A stretch of DNA of 5,714 nt from an uncultured Clostridia bacterium (GTDB lineage Bacteria; Bacillota; Clostridia; Oscillospirales; Oscillospiraceae): assembly GCA_945910975.1 (NCBI GenBank), contig CAMDZY010000115.1:1-5714 (forward strand), written 5' to 3'. Made by a program: the position numbers and the translations under genes. Under the pieces are notes generated by a model that was given only the letters and a program-made list of their open reading frames with translations, had not been told where the DNA came from and did no database searches. Positions 1 through 5,613 of the stretch are shown piece by piece. Position 1 is the first letter of the stretch. Every line of letters begins with the position of its first letter.

Positions 1-93
1 ATTTTTTGTGACGTACACGCCGCCGCAAAAAATGATTGAATTTGATTCGCCGCTAAGGCGGCGAACTCTGCGAGGCTTTTCGACACTCTGAAT
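1..93. repeat. Tail of a dispersed hairpin-rich repeat (5' copy, truncated by window edge)
   Basis: The first 30 bases match 5685-5714 in the same orientation at 26 of 30 positions; the four differences are at 14, 15, 18 and 20. After this come a perfect hairpin at 46-65 and a terminal segment at 77-93. The reverse complement of 77-93 resembles the start of the 3' flank at 5563 (attc, then tgtcgaaaa, with four extra bases here). I infer that this is the right-hand end of an element whose left-hand end is seen at 5563-5714. There is no transposase, so a MITE-like or REP-like non-autonomous element fits best. One reading frame is open from 2 to a TGA at 89-91, but the bases that differ between copies change amino acids, which argues against protein-level constraint. 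Confidence 0.55.
46..65. other. Perfect GC-rich stem-loop inside the 5' repeat
   Basis: The 8-bp arms ttcgccgc (46-53) and gcggcgaa (58-65) are exact reverse complements around a taag loop. No T-run follows directly on either strand. The nearest on the minus strand begins about 11 nt past the stem, so this is not a canonical intrinsic terminator. It is best read as a structural part of the surrounding repeat. Confidence 0.6.
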
Positions 94-112
94 TTATATT
101 ATGATAAAAATA

Positions 113-141
113 ACGATATCATGTTTTGCTTTTTTTGTCAA
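113..141 (-). promoter_or_regulatory. Candidate divergent sigma-A-type promoter reading off the left edge
   Basis: On the minus strand a perfect -35 TTGACA (141-136) is followed by a 17-nt spacer and a -10 TATCGT (118-113). An extended -10 TG lies one base upstream (121-120). An inverted repeat, atgata (101-106) and tatcat (117-122), overlaps the -10 and could be an operator. Transcription would run through the repeat at 1-93 toward a gene outside the window. The region is strongly AT-rich, so chance matches are possible. No equally good + strand promoter for the DUF3343 gene was found; its transcription start remains unassigned. Confidence 0.4.
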
Positions 142-222
142 GAATCAACAATTTTTTTGTAGCAGCGCTTCCAAAGACGCGAAACGGCGCGGCGCAGCAT
201 AGACTGTGTCGGAGGGATGGAA

Positions 223-477
223 ATGTATGACGATTATTTCACCTTCCGCTCGCTGACGGCCGCGCAGCGTGCCGTGCAGTGCTTGGAGCGCGCGGGAATC
301 CCGGTGCAGCTGGCGCGGACGCCCAAGCAGCTTGAGCGGATGGGATGCGGGTATTGCGTCCGCGTACAGACGTCGCAGGGACAGCTTGCACGCTGGGAGC
401 TGGAACGCAATCAGGTGTTCTACAACAAAATTTACCACCGTTATGCCGATGGCAGCTGGGGAGAGGGCGCAGAATGA
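223..477 (+). CDS. DUF3343 family protein (putative Se/S carrier-like)
   Basis: This small soluble protein of 84 residues matches the general form of the DUF3343 family (putative Se/S carrier protein-like): about 80 residues, an N-terminal aromatic stretch (YDDYFTF), a central helix, and a Cys motif after a TP segment, here C42-G-Y-C45. These proteins are often encoded beside cysteine desulfurase-like or selenium-metabolism genes and are thought to carry sulfur or selenium on the Cys; that role is inferred, not shown. The ATG at 223 is chosen over the in-frame ATG at 217 because GGAGGG (211-216) abuts 217 but sits 6 nt from 223. The stop overlaps the next start in an ATGA (474-477), so the two are translationally coupled. 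No selD or yedF partner is visible. Confidence 0.82.
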   Translation: MYDDYFTFRSLTAAQRAVQCLERAGIPVQLARTPKQLERMGCGYCVRVQTSQGQLARWELERNQVFYNKIYHRYADGSWGEGAE

Positions 478-1583
478 TTTATTTTGACAGCAGCGCCACC
501 ACGTTCCAAAAGCCAAATACGGTATATGCCGCCGTTGCCGAGGCAATGCGCACAATGGCAAGCCCCGGCCGGGGCGGTTATCGGCAGGCTGCGGCGGCAG
601 CGGATGCAGCATTCCGCTGCCGTCAGCTGGCGGCGTCGATGTTCGAGTGTGAAACGGAGCAGGTCGTGTTTACGTTCAACGCCACACACGGGCTGAACAT
701 CGCCATCAAGACCCTGGTTGCGCCGGGAGCGAGGGTGGTGGTGTCCGGCTTTGAGCACAACGCGGTGATGCGTCCGCTGCACAAGCTGCAAGCGCAGATC
801 GTCACGGCGGGACGTCGGCTGTTCGACCCGGATGATACGCTTGCGGCCTTCCGCGATGCCGTTACGCCGGACACGGCGGCGGTTATTTGCACGCAGGTGT
901 TGAATGTGTTCGGGTATCGGCTGCCCATCGAGCAAATTGCGGCGCTGTGCCGTCAGCGCAAGGTGCCGCTGGTGATCGATGCGGCGCAGGCGGCGGGCGT
1001 TGTACCGGTGTCGCTGAAAAAAACCGGCGCGGCATTCATCGCCATGCCGGGACACAAGGCGCTTTACGGGCCGCAGGGAACCGGGATCTTACTCTGCGGT
1101 CGGCTGCCGCAGACGCTGCTGGAAGGCGGCACCGGCAGCCAATCCGCCTTGCAGCAGATGCCGGATTGGCTGCCTGACCGCGTCGAAGCGGGGACGGCCA
1201 ATGTGCCGGGCATCTGCGGCCTGCTGGCGGGGATGGAATATGTGCTTGCACGCGGCATGGCACAGATCGCCGCACACGAGGCGCAGCTGTCGCGGCGCTT
1301 ACAGCGGCAGCTGGCGCAAATTCGGGACATTCGCGTGTTTCAAGGCGCGGCGCAGACCGGCGTGACGTCCTTTCAGACCAAAACGATGGACTGCGAGGAG
1401 GTAGCGCAGGCGCTGGCGCAGCGGGATATCGCTGTGCGCGCCGGTCTGCACTGCGCGCCGCTTGCCCACGAGAGCGCCGGCACCTTACAGACAGGTACGG
1501 TGCGCGTTAGCTTCTCGTGCTTTAACACGGAGGCCGAGGTCGACCGCTTTGTGACCGCTTTGTCACAAATTTTACACGGATAA
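474..1583 (+). CDS. Cysteine desulfurase family protein (class-V PLP aminotransferase fold)
   Basis: The product has 369 residues, a normal length for the NifS/CsdB-like branch (TIGR01977 type). It should move sulfur (or selenium) from cysteine (or selenocysteine) to an enzyme persulfide in the cytosol. Visible motifs in order: N-terminal YFDSSATT (3-10), FNATHGLN (68-75), EHNAV (94-98), PLP-contacting VIDAAQ (D169, Q172), the Schiff-base lysine in MPGHKALYGP (K195), the active-site Cys in RAGLHCAPLAH (C327), and TVRVSFSCFNTEAEVD near the end (R344). The segment TQVLNVFG (140-147) differs from the THxSNV pattern I expect in relatives. The ATG at 474 is used because the family N-terminus starts there and GAGAGG (461-466) lies 7 nt upstream. 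The upstream ATG at 345 would read out of frame through the DUF3343 gene. The likely role is Fe-S, thiolation or Se supply with the coupled DUF3343 protein; the exact acceptor is unknown. Confidence 0.88.
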   Translation: MIYFDSSATTFQKPNTVYAAVAEAMRTMASPGRGGYRQAAAAADAAFRCRQLAASMFECETEQVVFTFNATHGLNIAIKTLVAPGARVVVSGFEHNAVMRPLHKLQAQIVTAGRRLFDPDDTLAAFRDAVTPDTAAVICTQVLNVFGYRLPIEQIAALCRQRKVPLVIDAAQAAGVVPVSLKKTGAAFIAMPGHKALYGPQGTGILLCGRLPQTLLEGGTGSQSALQQMPDWLPDRVEAGTANVPGICGLLAGMEYVLARGMAQIAAHEAQLSRRLQRQLAQIRDIRVFQGAAQTGVTSFQTKTMDCEEVAQALAQRDIAVRAGLHCAPLAHESAGTLQTGTVRVSFSCFNTEAEVDRFVTALSQILHG

Positions 1584-1608
1584 TTTACAATTTTCCGCAG
1601 ATTCAGCC

Positions 1609-1637
1609 TTGCTATTGGGGCGGAATTAGGCTATAAT
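1609..1637 (+). promoter_or_regulatory. Sigma-A-type promoter for the cdaA operon
   Basis: A -35 TTGCTA (1609-1614, four of six consensus bases), a 17-nt spacer and a perfect -10 TATAAT (1632-1637) lie in the only sizeable gap between genes. The expected transcript start is near 1644, giving a leader of roughly 78 nt before the cdaA ATG. No terminator is evident between the desulfurase stop at 1583 and this promoter, so some read-through from upstream is possible. An imperfect dyad (ttccgc 1593-1598 and gcggaa 1620-1625) straddles the -35, but it is short. Confidence 0.72.
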
Positions 1638-1649
1638 AGTTAAAATAGG

Positions 1650-1709
1650 ATGAGTAGGAGTAGCTTCAGGGCTGCCGCTCGCCGCAAAAATATTCTGCCG
1701 GGAATGTAA
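1650..1709 (+). other. Possible leader ORF (19 codons) ahead of cdaA
   Basis: An ATG at 1650, about 6 nt after the predicted transcript start, opens a frame of 19 codons (MSRSSFRAAARRKNILPGM) ending in TAA at 1707-1709. That stop overlaps the cdaA Shine-Dalgarno TAAGGTGA (1707-1714), so ribosomes ending here would be placed beside the cdaA start. There is no proper Shine-Dalgarno for the small ORF, so translation would have to be leaderless or weak. It may well be a chance frame. Confidence 0.2.
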
Positions 1710-1721
1710 GGTGAAGTGTGG

Positions 1722-2579
1722 ATGGAGGAAATGTTCCGGTCAATTCAAGATTTTTTTTCGCTGCTGCCCACCTTGCGGGTAGTGGATGTTCTGGATATTC
1801 TACTGGTCGCGTTTTTGATTTATAAGGGGATCTCCCTGATTCGCTCCACCAACGCCGCCAGAATTGTCGGCTTGATCGTTGCGTTCTTGCTGTTCATGTG
1901 GCTGACCAATATTTTGCAGATGCGCACCATCGGCTGGATCATGCGGCAGATCTTGGAGCTGGGATTGATCGCCCTGGTGATCATCTTCCAACCGGAGCTG
2001 CGCCGCGGTATGGAGCGGATCGGCGGGAAAACCGTTCATACGTTCCGCGACACCCGCTCGCCGCTGAGTGAAATGGAGCTGGCGATCTCACAGACGGTGA
2101 ATGCCTGCGAGATCATGTCGGAGGGAAAGGTCGGCGCGCTGATCGTGTTTGAGCGCAGCGTTTCTCTGGAAGAATACGAAAAAAGCGGAACGCAGGTGGA
2201 AGCCAAGCTGAGCAGCGAGCTGCTACGCAATATTTTCTTCCCCAAGGCCGCTTTACATGACGGCGCGGTGATCGTGCGTGACGGCCGCATCGCCGCAGCC
2301 GGCTGTGTGCTGCCGCTGACCGCAAACCGCAATCTAAGCAGCGATCTGGGGACTCGCCACCGTGCCGGCGTTGGCATGAGCGAGGTGTCTGATGCCGTGG
2401 TGGTCATCGTGTCGGAGGAAACCGGAACGATTTCCGTCGCCATTGGCGGAATGCTCAAGCGCCACCTTGCGCCGCAGACCCTTGAAAAGCTGCTTCGGAT
2501 GGAATTGATTCCCGACCAGGACGGCCGGAAAACGGTTCGCCAGTGGATCGAGCAGCATCTGAAGCGAAAGGAAAAGTAA
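1722..2579 (+). CDS. cdaA: Diadenylate cyclase CdaA (c-di-AMP synthase, membrane-bound)
   Basis: CdaA joins two ATP molecules to form cyclic di-AMP, a messenger that controls potassium and osmolyte uptake and wall homeostasis in Firmicutes. The protein has 285 residues, close to family size. Three membrane segments lie at about 20-40, 45-65 and 71-90. The DAC (DisA_N) domain spans about 100-265, with both signature motifs intact: LHDGAVIV (D180-G-A) and GTRHRA (R212-H-R214), followed by SEETGTISVA (231-240). Catalysis is therefore expected to be functional. Three in-frame starts exist: GTG 1716, ATG 1722 and ATG 1731. ATG 1722 is preferred because TAAGGTGA (1707-1714) ends 7 nt before it. It is the first gene of a tight operon with its own promoter, and one base separates its stop from cdaR. 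No c-di-AMP riboswitch was recognised in the leader. Confidence 0.95.
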   Translation: MEEMFRSIQDFFSLLPTLRVVDVLDILLVAFLIYKGISLIRSTNAARIVGLIVAFLLFMWLTNILQMRTIGWIMRQILELGLIALVIIFQPELRRGMERIGGKTVHTFRDTRSPLSEMELAISQTVNACEIMSEGKVGALIVFERSVSLEEYEKSGTQVEAKLSSELLRNIFFPKAALHDGAVIVRDGRIAAAGCVLPLTANRNLSSDLGTRHRAGVGMSEVSDAVVVIVSEETGTISVAIGGMLKRHLAPQTLEKLLRMELIPDQDGRKTVRQWIEQHLKRKEK

Positions 2580-2580
2580 T

Positions 2581-3690
2581 ATGAAGCAGCATAAAATTAT
2601 TAGTGCAGTCATCGCGCTCGTCATTGCTGCCGGACTTTGGGCTTATACCGTGGTGTATGTCAGCCCGGAAACAACCGTGTCGATCAACGGGATCCCCGTC
2701 CAGTTCCGGATGGAGGACATTCTGCTGACCAGAGGCTTGATTATCACCAAGGGCAAGGAACAAAGCGTCGGCTTGACCGTGAGCGGCAAACGCTCCGACC
2801 TGTTAAAACTCGATTCCGGAAACGTAAAAATCAGCGCCGACCTGAGCAATATCACCGAGCCGGGTACTTGGGACGTTTCCTATACCATTTCCTACCCGGA
2901 TACGGTGGCAAACGGCGATGTCGTGGTGGAATCGCGCTCGTCGGACACCGTGCGTCTGGAGGTCACGCTGGCGGCGGTAAAGACGCTCAAGCCCACCTTG
3001 AACATTACCGGCGAACCGGCGGCGGGCTATCTGCTGGACAAAAAGAACGTGCTTTGCGATGTGGAGTCCATCACGATCACCGGCCCCAGCTATGAGGTCG
3101 AGCCGATCGCAAAGATGCAGGTCGATGTGGACGTGTCCGACATGGACCGCGCGGAAAGCCGCACCTATTCTTACACACTGCTCGATGCAGAGGACAACGC
3201 GATCACCTTGTCCGATTTGAGTACCATCGATTTGACCCGCGATGTCGACAGTACGGGCAGCGGCGATGAAGTGGTGGTTACGCTGCCGGTTTTGCAGTAT
3301 AAGAGCGTTACGCTGGTGCCTGTTTTTGAAAACACGCCCAAGGGGGTTGAGGTCGCCAATGCAAAGCTAACGCCGCGCACCATCCTGATCACCGGCGACA
3401 GCAAGGCCTTGGCCGCGCTCTCGTCCAAGATGGAGATCTCGGTGGATCTGTCCGCCGTGAATGCCCAGCAGGCCACTTGGGAGGTCATGGCGGTGATCGG
3501 CGGTCTGGACAGCGGCCTTGTGGTCTATTCCAACGACGATGAAAATTTTGACGGCATCACCGTGGTAGCGACCGTCATTGTGCGCGCTACCCCTGAGCCG
3601 GAGCCAAAGCCGGAAACACCGGGCGCGACAAGTCCGGTCAACGCAAACGCAGGAACCGGGTCTACGGACGGCACGGAAACGCCCGAATGA
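2581..3690 (+). CDS. cdaR: CdaR, YbbR-domain regulator of CdaA
   Basis: CdaR is the membrane-anchored partner that modulates CdaA activity. The protein has 369 residues. A short basic N-terminus precedes one hydrophobic segment at about 6-27, acting as an uncleaved anchor or signal, and the rest is predicted outside the cell. About three YbbR-like repeats follow (roughly 32-130, 135-238 and 242-335); the repeat phrases ITITGPSYEVEPIAKMQVDV (164-183) and ILITGDSKALAALSSKMEIS (268-287) line up with each other. The tail from 337 is rich in Pro, Glu, Thr and Gly and probably disordered, perhaps reaching into the wall. Bacillus subtilis CdaR is longer, with four repeats, so one appears absent here. 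AAAGGA (2567-2572) sits 8 nt before the ATG. Immediate adjacency to cdaA matches the conserved Firmicute arrangement. Confidence 0.9.
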   Translation: MKQHKIISAVIALVIAAGLWAYTVVYVSPETTVSINGIPVQFRMEDILLTRGLIITKGKEQSVGLTVSGKRSDLLKLDSGNVKISADLSNITEPGTWDVSYTISYPDTVANGDVVVESRSSDTVRLEVTLAAVKTLKPTLNITGEPAAGYLLDKKNVLCDVESITITGPSYEVEPIAKMQVDVDVSDMDRAESRTYSYTLLDAEDNAITLSDLSTIDLTRDVDSTGSGDEVVVTLPVLQYKSVTLVPVFENTPKGVEVANAKLTPRTILITGDSKALAALSSKMEISVDLSAVNAQQATWEVMAVIGGLDSGLVVYSNDDENFDGITVVATVIVRATPEPEPKPETPGATSPVNANAGTGSTDGTETPE

Positions 3691-3691
3691 T

Positions 3692-4105
3692 ATGACACAG
3701 GTAATGACAGTCCAGGGAATTGTGGACACGGAACGCGCGATCGTCGGCATGGAGCGCAGCAGCGCCTGCGCCGGGGATTGCAGCCAATGCGGCGGCTGCG
3801 GCTCTGTGGGGCAGAAAATGACGGCGGTGGCCTATAACCGCGTCGGCGCAGCGGTCGGCGATGTGGTGACGGTACAATCCAGCAGTACGGCGGTGCTGCT
3901 TGCTGCGGCGCTGGTGTATTTGGTTCCGCTGCTGCTGTTCTTTGCGGGCTACGGCGTGGGAACGCTCCTGCCGCTGCACCCGGTGTTGTGGGGCGGCGTT
4001 GGATTTGCGGCCGGCATCGGCCTGACGTTTTGGTATCACCGGCGCGTACGGCGGCGAGGGAAAATTCTGTATGAGATCTGCGCCATTGTGCGCCACGGAG
4101 CATGA
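3692..4105 (+). CDS. SoxR-reducing system / RseC-MucC family membrane protein
   Basis: The protein has 137 residues. An N-terminal soluble part begins MTQVMTVQGIV and carries a four-Cys cluster, C26-x3-C30-x2-C33-x2-C36, which is the hallmark of RseC (PF04246). Two hydrophobic segments follow at about 66-90 and 94-115, ending in a basic stretch (HRRVRRRGK) expected to be cytoplasmic. Relatives act in the SoxR-reducing system or in sigma-E control in proteobacteria. In Clostridia the role is unsettled, and the Cys cluster suggests iron-sulfur or redox work at the membrane. The start ATG lies one base after the cdaR stop and lacks a good Shine-Dalgarno, so it probably depends on coupling to cdaR. 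An in-frame ATG at 3704 is an alternative. No rnf genes are nearby. Confidence 0.85.
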   Translation: MTQVMTVQGIVDTERAIVGMERSSACAGDCSQCGGCGSVGQKMTAVAYNRVGAAVGDVVTVQSSSTAVLLAAALVYLVPLLLFFAGYGVGTLLPLHPVLWGGVGFAAGIGLTFWYHRRVRRRGKILYEICAIVRHGA

Positions 4106-4108
4106 GCG

Positions 4109-4987
4109 ATGTTTGGCTATGTAATTCCGTATGATAAAACCCTGCCGGAAACGGCAAAAAACGAGTATAAAGCGGACTATTGCGGCCTTTGCCGGTGCCT
4201 TGGCAAGCGCTATGGCTTTCTGGCACGGTTCTTGGTCAACTATGACATGACGTTTCTCTATGCGCTGCTTTCCGCAGCGGAACCGTTGCAGCCACAAAAG
4301 CCCTGCTTTTGCCCCGCCAATCCCTTTTGTAAAAAGCAATGCCGCCGGACGGACAAAAATATGGAGTTTGCAGCAGATGTCTGCGTCTGCGTGTCGGTTT
4401 GGAAGCTGCGGGATACCGTTCTGGACGCCCATGGCTGGAAACGGCTGGGCGCAAGGCTGGCTTTGCTGCTGCTGGGGCGCAAGGGACGCCGTGCCGAGCG
4501 GCGTCTACCGGAATTTTCCCGGCTTATCGCCGCGCAGATGGACAAGCTCCACGCGCTGGAGCAGGCAAATTGTCCCAGCATCGACCGCACGGCCGATACC
4601 TTTGCAACGCTGCTACAGGGCTGCGCGCAGGGAGCAACGCACGAACGCACACAGCGCATTTTGTCCCAGCTGCTCTATCATACGGGACGCTACCTTTATT
4701 TAATTGACGCCTTGGACGATTTGTCCGACGACGTCCGGGAACATAATTATAATCCCCTGCAATTTCGCTATTGTCTGGCGGAAGGGCAGCTGCGCGAAGC
4801 GGACAAGACGGAATTTTTGGAATCGGTCGATTGCTCGATCGGCATGGCAGCCGCAGCGCTGGAGCTGCTGGACTGCCAAAGCCACCGGGCATTGTTGGAA
4901 AACATTATATATTATGGAATGCCCTCTGTGATGAAAGGCGTTGCAGCAGGCGTGTTCCGCAAAGGAAAAAACAGGAGTAACAAATGA
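4109..4987 (+). CDS. DUF5685 family protein
   Basis: This 292-residue protein is of unknown function. The opening MFGYVIPYDK, the Y24-C-G-L-C28 motif followed by RFLVNYDMTFL (40-50), and DALDDLSDDVREHNYNPL (200-217) fit my memory of the DUF5685 family of Clostridia. Cysteines cluster at 25, 28, 30, 66, 68, 74, 78, 92 and 94, enough for a metal site. Two acidic motifs stand out: D102-x3-D106 at the end of one predicted helix and D200-x2-D203-D204-x2-D207-D208 at the end of another. The rest looks helical and soluble, although 116-123 is hydrophobic. Shine-Dalgarno GGAG (4097-4100) is 8 nt before the ATG, and the gene follows the rseC-like stop by 3 nt. Its stop overlaps the J-protein start (ATGA, 4984-4987), suggesting the two products work together. 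Family assignment is from motif memory, without a search. Confidence 0.75.
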   Translation: MFGYVIPYDKTLPETAKNEYKADYCGLCRCLGKRYGFLARFLVNYDMTFLYALLSAAEPLQPQKPCFCPANPFCKKQCRRTDKNMEFAADVCVCVSVWKLRDTVLDAHGWKRLGARLALLLLGRKGRRAERRLPEFSRLIAAQMDKLHALEQANCPSIDRTADTFATLLQGCAQGATHERTQRILSQLLYHTGRYLYLIDALDDLSDDVREHNYNPLQFRYCLAEGQLREADKTEFLESVDCSIGMAAAALELLDCQSHRALLENIIYYGMPSVMKGVAAGVFRKGKNRSNK

Positions 4988-5562
4988 AAGACCCCTATGA
5001 AGTTCTGGGCGTTTCGCCCGACGCATCCGATGAAGAGGTGAAAAAGGCGTACCGCGATCTGGCACGCAAATATCACCCGGATAACTATGTCAACAATCCT
5101 CTTGCCGATTTGGCGCAGGAGAAGATGAAGGACATTAACGAGGCCTACAATACCATCACCAAGCAGCGCAGCGGGGGCGGTACATCCGGCTCACAGAGCT
5201 ATTCCGGCAGCTACAGCACATCCTCTGCCGACCCGCAGTTTGCCAAGGTTCGCCGTGCCATCAACGAAGGCAGGCTGGACGAGGCCGAGGGAATGCTCAA
5301 CGCCACGGCGAATCACAACGCCGAGTGGTACTTTTTGCGCGGCGCCGTGGCCTATCGGCGCGGCTGGGTGGATGAAGCACGGCAGAATTTCCGCATCGCC
5401 TGCCAGATGGAGCCGGGCAACGCCGAGTACCGGCAGGCCTTGGCGCAGGTCGGAAACGGCGGATTCCCCTATCGGCAGAGCGGAAATTTTGACGAAGCGG
5501 ATATGTGCGACTGCTGTAGCAGCCTGCTGTGTCTGAACTGCCTGTGCAACGGATGCAGATAG
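4984..5562 (+). CDS. J-domain protein with TPR-like middle and Cys-rich C-terminus
   Basis: The protein has 192 residues. The J domain covers 1-60: DPYEVLGVSPDASDEEVKKA, then YRDLARKYHPDN with the HPD triad at 31-33, so it should stimulate an Hsp70 (DnaK) ATPase. A Gly/Ser/Tyr-rich linker spans 63-82. Residues 84-156 look like two TPR-type helical pairs (INEGRLDEAE; WYFLRGAVAYRRGWVDEARQ; MEPGNAEYRQAL). The last 18 residues carry seven Cys (175, 177, 178, 183, 186, 188, 191). There is no DnaJ central zinc-finger or C-terminal substrate domain, so it is a specialised class III J protein, not the housekeeping DnaJ. AGGAG (4973-4977) lies 6 nt before the ATG. The gene is coupled to DUF5685 and ends in TAG just ahead of strong stem-loops, as expected for the last gene of an operon. 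Confidence 0.9.
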   Translation: MKDPYEVLGVSPDASDEEVKKAYRDLARKYHPDNYVNNPLADLAQEKMKDINEAYNTITKQRSGGGTSGSQSYSGSYSTSSADPQFAKVRRAINEGRLDEAEGMLNATANHNAEWYFLRGAVAYRRGWVDEARQNFRIACQMEPGNAEYRQALAQVGNGGFPYRQSGNFDEADMCDCCSSLLCLNCLCNGCR

Positions 5563-5564
5563 AT

Positions 5565-5593
5565 TCTGTCGAAAAACTTCGTTTTTCGACAGA
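5565..5593. terminator. Perfect 13-bp stem-loop after the operon, possible bidirectional terminator
   Basis: Arms 5565-5577 and 5581-5593 are exact reverse complements around a 3-nt ttc loop. The structure starts two bases after the TAG stop of the J-protein gene. Each strand carries a T5 run, but it is inside the 3' arm and not after it, so this is not a textbook intrinsic terminator. The left arm also forms the proposed terminal inverted repeat of the dispersed element, so the hairpin may be a mobile-element end that also serves as operon terminator. Confidence 0.5.
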
Positions 5594-5613
5594 GTTCTTC
5601 CTCGCGGAAGAAC
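5594..5613. other. Second perfect stem-loop abutting the first
   Basis: Arms gttcttcc (5594-5601) and ggaagaac (5606-5613) pair exactly around a tcgc loop. The structure begins at the base right after the first hairpin, giving two stacked stems with no spacer. No T-run follows directly. It may help end or stabilise the operon transcript, or be part of the repeat's own structure. Confidence 0.6.

Noticed and set aside
2..91. Short protein encoded by the 5' repeat frame ending at TGA 89-91
   Set aside because: Three of the codons that differ between the two copies change the amino acid, and no start with a ribosome binding site is visible in the window.
177..205. TAGACT as a -10 for the DUF3343 gene
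   Set aside because: No -35 at suitable spacing, and the transcript would start on the ribosome binding site.
345..473. Upstream ATG extending the desulfurase by 43 residues
   Set aside because: The extension overlaps the DUF3343 gene in another frame and has no family similarity. The ATG at 474 has a Shine-Dalgarno and the conserved N-terminus.
1593..1625. Imperfect dyad ttccgc/gcggaa around the cdaA -35
   Set aside because: Only 6 bp with a 21-nt gap; expected by chance in this composition and not called an operator.
1679..1690. tcgccgcaaaaa in the cdaA leader resembling the end of the bracketing repeat
   Set aside because: Only 11-12 bases match and neighbouring sequence does not, so it is likely chance.
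1644..1721. T-box or c-di-AMP riboswitch in the cdaA leader
   Set aside because: The leader is under 80 nt, with no T-box sequence and no multi-stem arrangement expected of the ydaO/yuaA class.
3525..4432. Long minus-strand open frames opposite the cdaR end, rseC-like and DUF5685 genes
   Set aside because: They are Arg/Pro/Ala-rich with no recognisable domain, and are explained as shadows of GC-rich + strand genes.
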